Shown here one piece after another: positions 55,228-64,000 of a stretch of 64,000 bases of DNA (positions within the stretch are counted from its first letter, which is position 1; every line of letters starts with the position of its first letter). The DNA comes from Candidatus Binatia bacterium (GTDB taxonomy: Bacteria > Vulcanimicrobiota > Vulcanimicrobiia > Vulcanimicrobiales > Vulcanimicrobiaceae): positions 1 through 64,000 of the forward strand of contig DATKMJ010000056.1 of the NCBI GenBank assembly GCA_035541935.1, in the 5' to 3' direction. The translations under genes and the position numbers were made by a program. Below the pieces are notes generated by a model, which saw only the letters and a list, made by a program, of their open reading frames with translations, made no database searches and was not told where the DNA came from.

Positions 55228-56497
55228 CCCGCATCGTGACGGGTCCGCTCGGTCGCAGCGTCACCAGCGGCGCGATCCCGACGCGCGCGCCGGGCTCGAG
55301 TTCGAAGCGGTAACGGCGGAGAAGCGTCTCTAAGACGATCGCTGCCTCGGTGAGCGCGAACTCCTCACCGATGCAGCGCCGCGCGCCCGCGCCGAACGGG
55401 ACGTAGGCGAACGGCGGCGGCTCGCCGCGTGTCCAGCGATCGGGATCGAAGCGATCGGGATCGGGGAAGAGATCCGCGCGGCGGTGCAGCATCAGCGGCG
55501 CCAAGAAGACGGTCGTCTTTTTCGGCAGCACGTATCCGTCGCTCAGCGCAACGTCGCGCAACGCTTCGCGCCCGATGATCCACGCCGGCGGGTAGAGTCG
55601 CAGCGTCTCCTTGACGACGCGATTGACGTACTCGCGCCCCTGGTGTCCTTCGATGGACGCGGGACGACGCGGGGGCTCCTGTTGTCCGAGGAGATAGAGG
55701 GCCCAGGTCAGCGCGTTGGCCGTCGTCTCGTGGCCCGCGATGAAGAGCGTCATGATCTCGTCGCGCAAGCGTTCGTCGCTGATCCGTCCTTCGTGGCCCG
55801 CCGCTTCCAGCAGTAACGATAGCGCGTCGGCGCGGGTGACCGCGTCGGCGCGGCGGCGCGCGATCAACCCGTAGATGATCTCGTCGAGCATCCGGCGGGC
55901 GCGGCGAAAGCGCAGCGTATTCGGCAGCGGCAGGTGCTGCCGGAGCGATCCCAGCGGCGTCAGCATGTGCGGGAACTCGCCCATCATCAAGCGCAGCGCG
56001 TCGCCGACGCTGCGAGCGGAGTCGCTCTCATCGCTTCCAAAGAGCGTCTCGGTCGCGATCCGCAGCGTCAGTTCGGTCATCGCGGCGTGCGCGTCGAACG
56101 ACTCGCCCGGCCGAATCCGATCGGCGAAGTCGAGCGCGTCGCGTTCCATGATGCGCGCGTACTCCGCAATACGATCGTGGTGGAACGCAGGCTGCACGAT
56201 CCGCCGCATCTGCCGGTGGAGCGGCTCCTCGCTCGTCAGCAGCCCCTCGCCGAGGAGCAAGCGCAGCACCCGCGTCCCGAGCGACTTCGAAAACGCGTGC
56301 TGCTGCGTAACCAAGACGTCCTTCACTGCCGCGGGGTCGTTGACGAAGACGTACGAGCGCCATGGAAGGTCGAACGCGACGACATTGCCGTAGCGCGCCG
56401 TCATCTCGCGTAGAAATTCCGGAAAGCGCGCGAACGGAACCGGGAAGAGCCGGCGCAGCGTCGTCCAGCGGCTCGGCCCGGGAATCTTAGCGGGCAT
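55208..56497 (-). CDS. Cytochrome P450
   Basis: A 429-residue haem monooxygenase. The I-helix oxygen-activation motif is FIAGHETTANALTW, the K-helix ExxR is KETLRLYPPAW, the PERF-like segment is DPDRFDPDRWTRG, and the haem-binding loop is FGAGARRCIGEEFA with Cys375. The N-terminal PGPSRWTTLRRLFPVPFARFPEFLREMTARYGNVVAFDL resembles bacterial class E, CYP102/CYP110-like soluble forms rather than CYP107 types. Substrate unknown; no ferredoxin or reductase is adjacent. It overlaps the DUF2079 gene by 11 bases. Confidence 0.95.
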   Translation of the reverse strand: MPAKIPGPSRWTTLRRLFPVPFARFPEFLREMTARYGNVVAFDLPWRSYVFVNDPAAVKDVLVTQQHAFSKSLGTRVLRLLLGEGLLTSEEPLHRQMRRIVQPAFHHDRIAEYARIMERDALDFADRIRPGESFDAHAAMTELTLRIATETLFGSDESDSARSVGDALRLMMGEFPHMLTPLGSLRQHLPLPNTLRFRRARRMLDEIIYGLIARRRADAVTRADALSLLLEAAGHEGRISDERLRDEIMTLFIAGHETTANALTWALYLLGQQEPPRRPASIEGHQGREYVNRVVKETLRLYPPAWIIGREALRDVALSDGYVLPKKTTVFLAPLMLHRRADLFPDPDRFDPDRWTRGEPPPFAYVPFGAGARRCIGEEFALTEAAIVLETLLRRYRFELEPGARVGIAPLVTLRPSGPVTMRASVRRR

Positions 56498-57857
56498 CGG
56501 TCGCCTCGTACGCCGTCACCTCTCCGAAACGGCAGATCGCGCGATACCTTCCCGCCGCGACCTGGGCGGCGAGCGCCGGCGCGATCCGAGTGCGATACAA
56601 CTCGCCTGGGAAATCGGCGGCATAGACGAGATACGTCACGCCGCTCGTCCGATCGATCGTCGCGTTCGGACGCTGCGCGGCAACCGCCGAGAACCACTCG
56701 TCGTACGTCGCGAGCGACGCGTCCTTCGGCACGCAGCCGATCGCACGCCGCGCATCGGCGAGGTCGTGGTAGTACGGGTGCAGGTAGTGCAGCGGGTGGA
56801 GCGGATCGAAGGCGATCAGAAAGACGGCGCAGAGCGCGCTCGCGGCCGTCGTCCAGCGGCGCGCGACCGACTCGCTCGCGCGCGACTCGATCGCGGCGAC
56901 CGCCGCGACCGTCCCGACGAGCAGCCACCCAATCCAGAGCGCGGCGTAGTGATCGCCCATGCGCCAGACGTAGCCCGAGTTCGCGAGCAGAACGATCGCC
57001 GCGCCGGGGAGCGCGAGCAGCGACCAGCGCGAACGCAGCGGCAAGAACGCCAGCGGCACGAGCGCCTCGAGCACGTACGTCAGTCGCCCGAACGTAAAGA
57101 TCGCGCGCGCGAACTCGACCGGGTGCAGCACCGGAGCGACGATCAGCGCGAGCGGGCCGTCGGCGAACGGGTAGACGTAGAAGTGGCTCGGCTCCCACCC
57201 GCCGAGCCGCGGCGTGATGACGCCGTAGTACGTTACGAGCGCGAGCAGCGCGCCCGCCGCAAGCGCGGCGCCCGCCGCGGCGAGTTCTCGCGGCGCGGGA
57301 GCGTGGCGCGCGATCGCAACGAGCGCGACGCCGAAGACGACGAGCGTCAGCGCCGCATCCTCGCGCAGGCCGATCGCAACGAGCGCGCACGACCCGAACC
57401 ATAGCCACCTGCGGCGATCGGCGAAGAGAAAGAGCGCGAGCACGAGCGGCGTGAAGAGCCCGAGCTCGTGAAACTCGTCGAAGCCCAGCGCGAGCAGCGG
57501 CGGGTAGAGGAGCGTGAGATAGCCGAGCCCGCTCGCAACTCGTTCGCCGACGCGCGGCCGCGCCAGCAGCGCGACGAGCGGCGCGCAGATCGCGGTCGCA
57601 CCGGCCTGCACCAACTGCAAGGGGAGCGCCGAGTGCGTCGCCGCAACGAACGGCCAGAGCAGCGCGAGCGAGGGCGACCAATGGTAGCGAAAGTGCGATC
57701 CGCCCTCGAGGCCGTCGCGCATTCCGTTAAACGTGCCGGCGACGATCTGCGCGAAGGTGCCGGTGTCGGATCCGTACGTCCAGAGTTTCGTACGCACGAC
57801 CGCGAGCGCGGCGAGCACCGCGAACTCGACGAGAGCCCAGAGCCAGACTCGCCTCAC
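56487..57857 (-). CDS. DUF2079 membrane protein
   Basis: A 456-residue polytopic membrane protein from the GTG at 57855-57857; the frame is open to 57968 without support. About ten helices. Family features include VRTKLWTYGSDTGTFAQIV, GGSHFRYHWSPSLALLWPFVA, GFDEFHELGLFTPLVLALFLFADRRRWLWF and LREDAALTLVVFG, with a C-terminal extracytoplasmic domain containing HPYYHDLADARRAIGCVPKDASLATYDEWFSAVA. DUF2079 proteins resemble GT-C glycosyltransferases, so a sugar-transfer role is plausible but unproven. It is the first gene of a pair with the P450. Confidence 0.85.
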   Translation of the reverse strand: MRRVWLWALVEFAVLAALAVVRTKLWTYGSDTGTFAQIVAGTFNGMRDGLEGGSHFRYHWSPSLALLWPFVAATHSALPLQLVQAGATAICAPLVALLARPRVGERVASGLGYLTLLYPPLLALGFDEFHELGLFTPLVLALFLFADRRRWLWFGSCALVAIGLREDAALTLVVFGVALVAIARHAPAPRELAAAGAALAAGALLALVTYYGVITPRLGGWEPSHFYVYPFADGPLALIVAPVLHPVEFARAIFTFGRLTYVLEALVPLAFLPLRSRWSLLALPGAAIVLLANSGYVWRMGDHYAALWIGWLLVGTVAAVAAIESRASESVARRWTTAASALCAVFLIAFDPLHPLHYLHPYYHDLADARRAIGCVPKDASLATYDEWFSAVAAQRPNATIDRTSGVTYLVYAADFPGELYRTRIAPALAAQVAAGRYRAICRFGEVTAYEATDAR

Positions 57858-57898
57858 CGGCAGGCGCCTTCCAGCCGATTGACCAACCGCGTTGCTCG

Positions 57899-58447
57899 AT
57901 GAAGCGGATCTGCGTATTCTGCGGCGCTCACATGGGCAACGATCCATCCTACGCGCGCACGGCGGCACGGGCCGCGCAGCGAATCGTCGCGGCCGGCTAC
58001 GGCATCGTCTACGGCGGAGGCGGGATCGGCTTGATGAACGTCGTAGCCGACGCCGCGCTCGCCTGCGGCGGCGAGGTGATCGGCGTGATTCCGCACGCGC
58101 TGGCCCTCACCGAGATGGCGCACGAAGGTCTCACGAAACTTCACGTCGTCGGCACCATGCACGAGCGAAAGGCGCTGATGGAAGAGCTCAGCGACGCCTT
58201 CATCGCGCTGCCGGGCGGTTTCGGCACGATGGACGAGCTCTGCGAGATGCTGACCTGGCGGCAGCTCCGCATTCACGACAAACCGATCGGCCTGCTCAAC
58301 GAGGAGGGCTACTACGACGCATTGCTCGCGCTCTTCGATACGATGGTGGAAGAAGGCTTCGTCGATCCCGAGACGCGCGCGCTCTTCGTGCAAGCGCCTG
58401 CGATCGAGGAACTGCTGACCCTGATGTTCCCCCAGTTTACTCGGTGA
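57899..58447 (+). CDS. LOG-family protein (TIGR00730, cytokinin riboside 5'-monophosphate phosphoribohydrolase-like)
   Basis: A 182-residue Rossmann-fold protein. It has CVFCGAHMGNDPSYA, GYGIVYGGGGIGLMNVVADAAL, the Arg in MHERKALM and the signature LPGGFGTMDELCEMLTWRQL. Members remove the ribose phosphate from N6-substituted AMP or act on AMP; in bacteria the physiological substrate is mostly unknown. Divergent from DUF2079 with a 41-base gap and convergent with the oxoglutarate dehydrogenase gene, which it overlaps by 11 bases. Confidence 0.94.
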   Translation: MKRICVFCGAHMGNDPSYARTAARAAQRIVAAGYGIVYGGGGIGLMNVVADAALACGGEVIGVIPHALALTEMAHEGLTKLHVVGTMHERKALMEELSDAFIALPGGFGTMDELCEMLTWRQLRIHDKPIGLLNEEGYYDALLALFDTMVEEGFVDPETRALFVQAPAIEELLTLMFPQFTR

Positions 58448-61400
58448 GGGCGGTAGAGAGGATGCGCTCTTGCTCGACGGCGTGCTGCCCCGCATAGCCT
58501 TCGCTCGGGCTCGCGCGGTAGCCGCGCCCGACGTACTCGATGTCGAAGCCGTCGCGCTTGCCCTCGAGCAGGCGCCGCCGCACGAACGCGCGCGCTCCCA
58601 TGTTCTTCGGCTCTTCCTGCACCCAAAGGATCTTCTTTAGCCGCGGATAGCCGCCGATCAGGCGGTTAATCTCCGTAACCGGAAGCGGCGCGAGCAGCTC
58701 GATCCGCGCGATCGCGGTCCGCGAGAGCCCTCCGTAGGCTGCGTGACTTACGAGGTCGTGGTAGATCTTGCCGGTGCAGAGTATCAGCCGCTCGACCGAA
58801 TCGCGATCGAGCGCGCGCGGATCGTCGATCACCGGCGCGAAGGCGCCGCGCGCCATCTCGTCGAGCGAGCCGGCCGCGCTCTCGGCACGCAGCAGCGACT
58901 TCGGCGTCATCACGACGAGCGGCACGGCGATCGGCGAACGCGCTTGGAGGCGCAGCAGATGGTAGTAGTTGCTCGCGGTCGACGGCGAGGCCACGCGCAA
59001 GTTTCCTTCCGCGACGAGCTGAAGGAATCGCTCGGGCCGCGCGCTCGAATGTTCGGGTCCGCCGCCCTCGTAACCGTGCGGCAGCAGCAGCGTGAGGCGC
59101 GTCGTCTGCCCCCACTTCGCCTGGCCGGCCGCGATGAACTGATCGACGACGATCTCGGCGCCGTTGAAAAAGTCGCCGTACTGTGCTTCCCAAAGAACGA
59201 GAGCGACCGGCTGCTGCGTCGAGTAGCCGTATTCGAAGCCCACGCACGCGTACTCCGAAAGGGGGCTGTTGCGGATCTCGAACGATGCCTGCGTCGCGGC
59301 GATATGCTGCAGCGGAATCCACACGTCTTGCCGATCGCCGGAGCCTGCGCCCGGCGGAGTCGTGCCTGCCCGCAGCGGAGTCGAGGGGTGGAAGACTGCG
59401 TGGCGGTGGCTGAACGTGCCGCGCTCGGTATCCTGACCGGTGAGCCGGATCGGCGTCCCCGAGGTGAGCAGCGATGCGAACGCGAGCGATTCGGCCGTTC
59501 CCCAATCGACGATGCCCTTTTCCGCGATCGTCGCGGCGCGTCGCTCGAACTGGCCGCGCAGTTTGCGATTGAGTGCGAACTCTTGCGGCACCGCCGCGAG
59601 CGATTCCGTCCACGCGACGAGTTTCGCGCGGTCGACCGGCTCGAGCACCGTTCCGTCGAACGTGTTGCTTCCGGAGATCTTGCGCCCGGTGATGTGCGAC
59701 GCGAGCGCGCCCTTGACGGCGCGGCGCGCCTCTTGCAGGCGCTCCGTCGCCTCTTCGGCCATCGCGCGCGCGCGCTCGGCGGTAATCGCGCCTTGGTTGA
59801 TGAGTTTGTTCGCGAAAAGATCGCGCACGGTCGGATGGTTCTTGATGCGTTCGGCCATCTGCGGCTGCGTGTAGGCCGGCTCGTCCTGCTCGTTGTGGCC
59901 GAAGCGCCGGTAACCGATGAGATCGATGAGCACGTCGCGGCCGAAGGCTCGGCGGAAGTCAATCACGAGGTGCACGGCCGCGATGCACGCGTCCACGTCG
60001 TCGGCATTGACGTGAACGATCGGCACGTCGAAGCCCTTCGCGAGATCCGACGCGTAGCGCGTCGAGCGCGCGTCGGCCGCGTCGGTCGTAAAGCCGATCT
60101 GATTGTTCGCGATCAGATGGATCGTGCCGCCGGTCTCGTAGCCGGGCAGCGACTGCAGGTTGAAGACCTCGGATACGATTCCCTGACCGGTGAACGCCGC
60201 GTCGCCGTGGATCAGAATCGGCACGGCCCGCTTGCGGTCGAACGACGGCTCGCCGCGCGACGTGTCGGTCTGCAGCGCGCGAGCGCTGCCCTCGACGACG
60301 GGATCGACTGCCTCCAAGTGACTGGGGTTGTGCGCCAGCGTCACGCCGATCGTCTTGCCCTTCGAGGTCGTGAACGTGCCGGTGGCCCCGTGGTGGTACT
60401 TCACGTCGCCCATGACGTCGTCGTCGCCGAGATTGCCGCGGTACTGTGCGGCCTCGAACTCCGTCATGACCTCTTCGTAGGGGAGGTTGACGACGTGCGC
60501 GATCACGTTGAGCCGCCCGCGATGTGCCATGCCGAGCACCGCGTCGGCCACGCCGTCGTCGGCGAGCATGTCGAGCATCTCCTCGAGCATCGGCACCATG
60601 ACGTCGAGGCCCTCGCCGGAAAAAGTCTTCTGGCCTAGGAACGTCTTGCGAACGTACCGATCGAACGCCTCGACCTGCGTCAAGCGTTCGAGGAAGTCTA
60701 TCTGCCGTTGCGGCGAGAGCTTGACCTTATTGCGCCCCGACTCGATATAGTCGCGCAGCCAGACGCGCTGGTTCGCGTTGGAGATGTGCTCGATCTCGTA
60801 CGCGATCGTCGAGCTGTAGGTCTCCTTCAGTCGCGGAAGCACGTCGGCGAGCGTGTTGCCCGGCACCTTGACGCGCAGCACCGAGGCCGGAATCGCGCTC
60901 TGCAGCGCGGGCGTCAATCCGTAGGTCTGCGGCTCGAGCGAGGGATCGCCGACCGGATCGGCGCCGAGCGGATCGAGATTCGCGGCGAGGTGACCGTGAC
61001 GGCGGTAGGCCGATACGATCGCCATGCCCGCCGCGACCGCGCGCAGCATCTCGTCGGACGGCTTCGTCGAGGCCGGCCCGACGGACGCCGGCGCCATCTG
61101 CGGCGCCGCGGCGGCTTGCAACCCAAGCGAGGCGAAGATCGCCTCGTAGAACCCGTCTCGTCCTTGCAAGAGCTCGTCGACGCGGCGCAGATACTCGCCC
61201 GACTGCGCGCCTTGAATGACGCGGTGATCGTAGGTGCTCGTGATCTGCATCACTTTCGAGACGCCGAGCAGGCGCAGCGACTGTTCGTTCGCCGTTGCGA
61301 ATCCCGGCGGATAGCCGATCGCCCCCGTTGCGAGAATCGCGCCTTGTCCGGCCATCAATCGCGGTACCGACGCAACGGTGCCGATGCCGCCGGGATTGGT

Positions 61401-62390
61401 TAGCGTGAACGACGCGCCTTGGAGATCGTCGGCGGCGAGTTTATTCTCGCGCGCCTTTGCGACGAGCTCTTCGTATCGCGCGCGAAATGCCGCGAAATCG
61501 AGCGTCGCCGCGTCGCGAATGACCGGCACGACGAGCGAGCGCGAGCCGTCCTTCCGTTCGGTATCCACGGCGAGGCCGAGGTTGATGCCGGGCTCGAGCC
61601 GGCCCGGAGCCCCCGCGTCGTCCCGCCGGAACGAGTAGGTGATGAACGGGAGCTCGCTCGCCGCGCGCGCGAGCGCGTAAGCGATGACGTGCGTGAACGA
61701 GATGCGCTCCGAACGGCCGGCCGCGCGCACGGCGCCGTTGAGCTCTTTGCGGCGGGCGTCGAGCACGTCCACCGGAATCGTGCGGAAACTCGTCGCGGTC
61801 GGAATCGCGAGGCTCTGCTCCATGTAGCCGGCAAGCACGGCCGAGGGGCCCTTGAGAGGCGTCACCGTCGCGCCGGAGGGAATCGGGGGCGCCGGCGGAA
61901 GCGACGGCGTCGCGACGCGGCGCGCGCTATCGGCTTGCGAGAGCACGTCGGCTCGGAGAATCAACCCGTTCGGTCCCGACCCGCGCACGCGTGCGAGGTC
62001 GATGTCGAGACGTCGCGCGATGCGCCGCGCCTGCGGATCGGCGAGTCCTTCGCCGGTCGCCGGGGCCGCGGGCGCAGGAGACGCCGGCGGACGAGGAGCC
62101 GGCGCTCCGTTCCCCGTCTTCGCGGCGGCGGGCGCTCCATTGCTCTTCGATGTGTCGATCTCGGCGAGCGCCGCGCCGACGGCAACGTTCTCGCCCTCGC
62201 GCGCGAGGATGCGCGTCACGACGCCCGATGCGGTCGCCGGAACTTCGACGTCGACTTTATCGGTCGTTACTTCGACGAGCGGATCGCCCTCGGCAACGAA
62301 TTCGCCGACGCCCTTTCGCCACTCGACGATCGAGCCTTCGGTAACCGATTCTCCCATCTCGGGGAGCGTGACGCTGACGAGGGTCTCCAA
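58437..62390 (-). CDS. Single-chain E2-E1 2-oxoglutarate dehydrogenase with lipoyl domain
   Basis: A 1317-residue fusion. In order: lipoyl domain (1-78, lipoyl K45 in TTDKVDVEV), Ala/Pro linker, peripheral-subunit-binding domain (about 110-150, ADPQARRIARRLDIDLARVRGSG), E2 acyltransferase domain (about 180-425, catalytic His near 388 in TYDHRVIQGAQSG), then E1 (about 440-1317) with MAHRGRLNVIAHVV and TPP motif GDAAFTGQG...NNQIGFTT. E1 decarboxylates 2-oxoglutarate, and E2 passes succinyl to CoA. Actinobacterial OdhA/Kgd fuses E2 catalytic and E1 domains but lacks lipoyl and PSBD parts, so this is a fuller fusion. TTG start with AAGG upstream. No separate sucA or sucB is in the window. Confidence 0.92.
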   Translation of the reverse strand: METLVSVTLPEMGESVTEGSIVEWRKGVGEFVAEGDPLVEVTTDKVDVEVPATASGVVTRILAREGENVAVGAALAEIDTSKSNGAPAAAKTGNGAPAPRPPASPAPAAPATGEGLADPQARRIARRLDIDLARVRGSGPNGLILRADVLSQADSARRVATPSLPPAPPIPSGATVTPLKGPSAVLAGYMEQSLAIPTATSFRTIPVDVLDARRKELNGAVRAAGRSERISFTHVIAYALARAASELPFITYSFRRDDAGAPGRLEPGINLGLAVDTERKDGSRSLVVPVIRDAATLDFAAFRARYEELVAKARENKLAADDLQGASFTLTNPGGIGTVASVPRLMAGQGAILATGAIGYPPGFATANEQSLRLLGVSKVMQITSTYDHRVIQGAQSGEYLRRVDELLQGRDGFYEAIFASLGLQAAAAPQMAPASVGPASTKPSDEMLRAVAAGMAIVSAYRRHGHLAANLDPLGADPVGDPSLEPQTYGLTPALQSAIPASVLRVKVPGNTLADVLPRLKETYSSTIAYEIEHISNANQRVWLRDYIESGRNKVKLSPQRQIDFLERLTQVEAFDRYVRKTFLGQKTFSGEGLDVMVPMLEEMLDMLADDGVADAVLGMAHRGRLNVIAHVVNLPYEEVMTEFEAAQYRGNLGDDDVMGDVKYHHGATGTFTTSKGKTIGVTLAHNPSHLEAVDPVVEGSARALQTDTSRGEPSFDRKRAVPILIHGDAAFTGQGIVSEVFNLQSLPGYETGGTIHLIANNQIGFTTDAADARSTRYASDLAKGFDVPIVHVNADDVDACIAAVHLVIDFRRAFGRDVLIDLIGYRRFGHNEQDEPAYTQPQMAERIKNHPTVRDLFANKLINQGAITAERARAMAEEATERLQEARRAVKGALASHITGRKISGSNTFDGTVLEPVDRAKLVAWTESLAAVPQEFALNRKLRGQFERRAATIAEKGIVDWGTAESLAFASLLTSGTPIRLTGQDTERGTFSHRHAVFHPSTPLRAGTTPPGAGSGDRQDVWIPLQHIAATQASFEIRNSPLSEYACVGFEYGYSTQQPVALVLWEAQYGDFFNGAEIVVDQFIAAGQAKWGQTTRLTLLLPHGYEGGGPEHSSARPERFLQLVAEGNLRVASPSTASNYYHLLRLQARSPIAVPLVVMTPKSLLRAESAAGSLDEMARGAFAPVIDDPRALDRDSVERLILCTGKIYHDLVSHAAYGGLSRTAIARIELLAPLPVTEINRLIGGYPRLKKILWVQEEPKNMGARAFVRRRLLEGKRDGFDIEYVGRGYRASPSEGYAGQHAVEQERILSTALTE

Positions 62391-62456
62391 AGCGCCTTCA
62401 TCTTATCTTTTTCGCGCCCCGGGGCCTACGTTCAAAAGTAGCGAATCCAGGAAGTA

Positions 62457-63242
62457 ATGACGTTGAACCGTCGCACCTTCGTCGGTATCTCCGCCGCGGC
62501 GACGCTGGGAGCGAGGGGGGCGTGGGTGCCGGAGAACGATCCGGCCATCTCGGTCGATCGCGTCAGCCTGCAATCCTCGGGCACGGCAATCTCGGCATAC
62601 GCGGCGTGGCCGGCAGCGGCGACGCCGGGCACGCCGTCCGTCGTCGTGATCATGCACGTTTGGGGTGTCGACGCGACGATTCGCGACGTCGTGCGACGAT
62701 TGGCGAAGGAAGGCTTTGCCGCGATCGCGCCCGATCTCTACTCCCGCTTCGACGCGCCGAGCGGCGACGGGCAGACCGATTTCACGATCTTCCGTCCGTA
62801 CGCGCAGCGCCTCGATCGCGCGCAGGAGCGCGGCGACGTCGCGGCCGCCGTCTCCTGGCTCAAAGGAAAGTTCGCGGAAACGAAGGTCGGCATCATGGGA
62901 TTCTGCATGGGCGGACGCATCGTCCTCAACGAGGTCGTCGACGACGGCACGCTCTTCGCGGCGGCCGCTCCGTTCTACGGCGCGGTGGAGAGCGTCGATC
63001 CGAGGGCCGTTCGCGTTCCCGTCTGCGGAAGTTACGGCGCACTCGACAAGGGCATTCCGCCCGACTCCGTCCGCGCGTTTGCGGCCGCGCTGACGGTGCC
63101 CAACGATTTCCACGTCTACGACGGCGCCGGACACGCGTTCTTCGACGACGCGCGCGCGTCGTACGAGGCGTCGGCGTCGGCCGACGCGTGGGCGCGGACG
63201 CTCGCGTTTTTCAGAAAGTATCTCGGAGGCACGACGCAATAA
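62457..63242 (+). CDS. Dienelactone hydrolase family protein, Tat-type signal
   Basis: A 261-residue alpha/beta hydrolase. The N-terminus NRRTFVGISAAATLGA has the twin-arginine pattern, suggesting export in folded form. The catalytic triad is Cys150 (GFCMGGR), Asp in SYGALDKGIPPD and His in GAGHAFFDD; Cys as nucleophile is the dienelactone hydrolase form. It is divergent from the oxoglutarate dehydrogenase gene over a 66-base gap, with AGGA before the ATG. Its TAA overlaps the rmuC ATG (TAATG), suggesting coupling. Confidence 0.9.
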   Translation: MTLNRRTFVGISAAATLGARGAWVPENDPAISVDRVSLQSSGTAISAYAAWPAAATPGTPSVVVIMHVWGVDATIRDVVRRLAKEGFAAIAPDLYSRFDAPSGDGQTDFTIFRPYAQRLDRAQERGDVAAAVSWLKGKFAETKVGIMGFCMGGRIVLNEVVDDGTLFAAAAPFYGAVESVDPRAVRVPVCGSYGALDKGIPPDSVRAFAAALTVPNDFHVYDGAGHAFFDDARASYEASASADAWARTLAFFRKYLGGTTQ

Positions 63243-64000
63243 TGACACTCGAGGCACTCGGCATCTTTCTCTTCGGCGCGGCGATCGGCGCGGTCGTCGC
63301 CTGGCTGGCGGCGCGCTCGGAGAATGCCGCGCTGCGCACGGCGCTCGCGCACGCGCAAGACGCCGGCGAGACGAAGGTCGACGCGCTGATCGAGCGCGCG
63401 AAGAACGAGCTGCGCGAAGCGACCGCTCTGCGCGCCAGCGAGCGCGTCGGCGAGCTCGTCACGCCGGTCGCGCAGAAACTCGGGGAGTTCGACCGGCTCC
63501 TCACCGAGTTGCGCGGCCGCGCCGAGAAACTCGAGAACGCAACGGCGAATCTCACGACGCAGACCTCGACGCTCGTCACGGCCCTGCGCAACCCTACCTC
63601 GCGCGGGAAATGGGGCGAGATGCAGCTGCGCAACGTCGTCGAGAAGGCCGGCATGACGCCGTACTGCGACTTCGCCGAGCAGCAAACGGTCGCGCTCGAA
63701 GAGGCTCGCGCGCGTCCCGACATGACCGTGAACCTTCCCGGGGAGCGTTGCGTCTTCGTCGACGCGAAGGCGCCGCTCGATGCGATGCAGTCCGCGCTCG
63801 ACGAAGCCGACGACGACGCGCGCCGCAAGCTGGTCAAGCAGCACGCGCGGGCTCTGCGCGACCACGTGGACGCGCTTGCGCGCCGCGGCTATCACACCGC
63901 GAAGGGTTCGGCCGATTACGTCGTCATGTTCGTCGCGGGCGAAGCATTCTTGAGCTCCGCCTGCAACGACGATCCGGCGCTCATCGAGTACGCGCTCGAC
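63242..64000 (+). CDS. rmuC: RmuC-family DNA recombination protein, 5' part
   Basis: The first 253 residues before the window ends. An N-terminal membrane helix (LGIFLFGAAIGAVVAWLAA) is followed by a coiled-coil stretch (about 25-115), then the RmuC core with SRGKWGEMQLRNVVEKAGM and FVDAKAPLDAMQSALDEADDDARRKLVKQHARALRDHVDALARRGY. RmuC limits rearrangements at inverted repeats and has a restriction-nuclease-like fold. The gene continues beyond the window. Confidence 0.94.
   Translation, partial: MTLEALGIFLFGAAIGAVVAWLAARSENAALRTALAHAQDAGETKVDALIERAKNELREATALRASERVGELVTPVAQKLGEFDRLLTELRGRAEKLENATANLTTQTSTLVTALRNPTSRGKWGEMQLRNVVEKAGMTPYCDFAEQQTVALEEARARPDMTVNLPGERCVFVDAKAPLDAMQSALDEADDDARRKLVKQHARALRDHVDALARRGYHTAKGSADYVVMFVAGEAFLSSACNDDPALIEYALD

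Overview
This is 64 kb of compact, GC-rich bacterial chromosome. Genes abut or overlap by 1-20 bases, and no gap exceeds about 190 bases. The organism makes a diderm envelope: LptF/G, LptD and LptC homologues, Lnt, lipoproteins with lipoboxes, and an RND pump. It also makes peptidoglycan, probably with meso-diaminopimelate, because MurE carries DNPR. The gene set and style (KGG stress-repeat proteins, HrcA/CIRCE heat-shock control, a fused oxoglutarate dehydrogenase) would fit a deep-branching diderm such as Candidatus Eremiobacterota (WPS-2). That assignment is inference; there is no rRNA in the window. I saw no tRNA, rRNA, CRISPR array, prophage or transposase.

Layout. 1-6.3 kb: two unrecognised proteins, groES-groEL behind a CIRCE operator, alanine racemase, and citrate synthase followed by hisA. 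6.4-22 kb: a DUF5069 protein, then a long minus-strand dcw operon in the order mraZ, rsmH, ftsL-like, ftsI, murE, murF, a CofE-like ligase, mraY, murD, ftsW, murG, murC, murB, ddl. Its leader has a sigma-A-like promoter, a period-10 triple repeat resembling a MraZ box, and, unexpectedly, a second near-perfect CIRCE. The cluster ends at ddl without ftsQ, ftsA or ftsZ. 22-24.4 kb: a beta-propeller lipoprotein and a flavin disulfide reductase with an altered C-terminal active site. 24.5-31.8 kb: lytic transglycosylase, LptF/G, LptD, Lnt and LptC, interrupted by a minus-strand lipoprotein plus metallothionein-like pair and a 164-bp MITE-like inverted repeat. 31.8-40.4 kb, minus strand: two KGG proteins, and a run of macroglobulin-like protein, polA, DUF192, mutM, ribosomal S1-type protein and coaE. 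40.5-45 kb, plus strand: a 55-residue zinc-ribbon protein, a secreted protein, a fumarylacetoacetase-family enzyme and three-subunit transhydrogenase. 45-49.7 kb: RND transporter and peptide-type substrate-binding lipoprotein. 49.8-55.2 kb: an Lrp-kdd-kamA lysine operon, a membrane-anchored protein and an S9 peptidase. 55.2-64 kb: P450, DUF2079 membrane protein, LOG-family hydrolase, a single-chain E2-E1 oxoglutarate dehydrogenase, dienelactone hydrolase and the start of rmuC.

The genes cover cell-wall precursor synthesis from racemase to lipid II, outer-membrane lipid transport, chaperones, central carbon and NADPH metabolism, and DNA repair. The items most worth a second look are the CIRCE in front of mraZ, the CofE-like gene between murF and mraY, the lipoyl-bearing E2-E1 fusion, the metallothionein and MITE-like insertion, and the small zinc-ribbon gene. 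Where an upstream extension of a reading frame is a shadow of the neighbouring gene, I give the start supported by overlap, ribosome binding site or family alignment.
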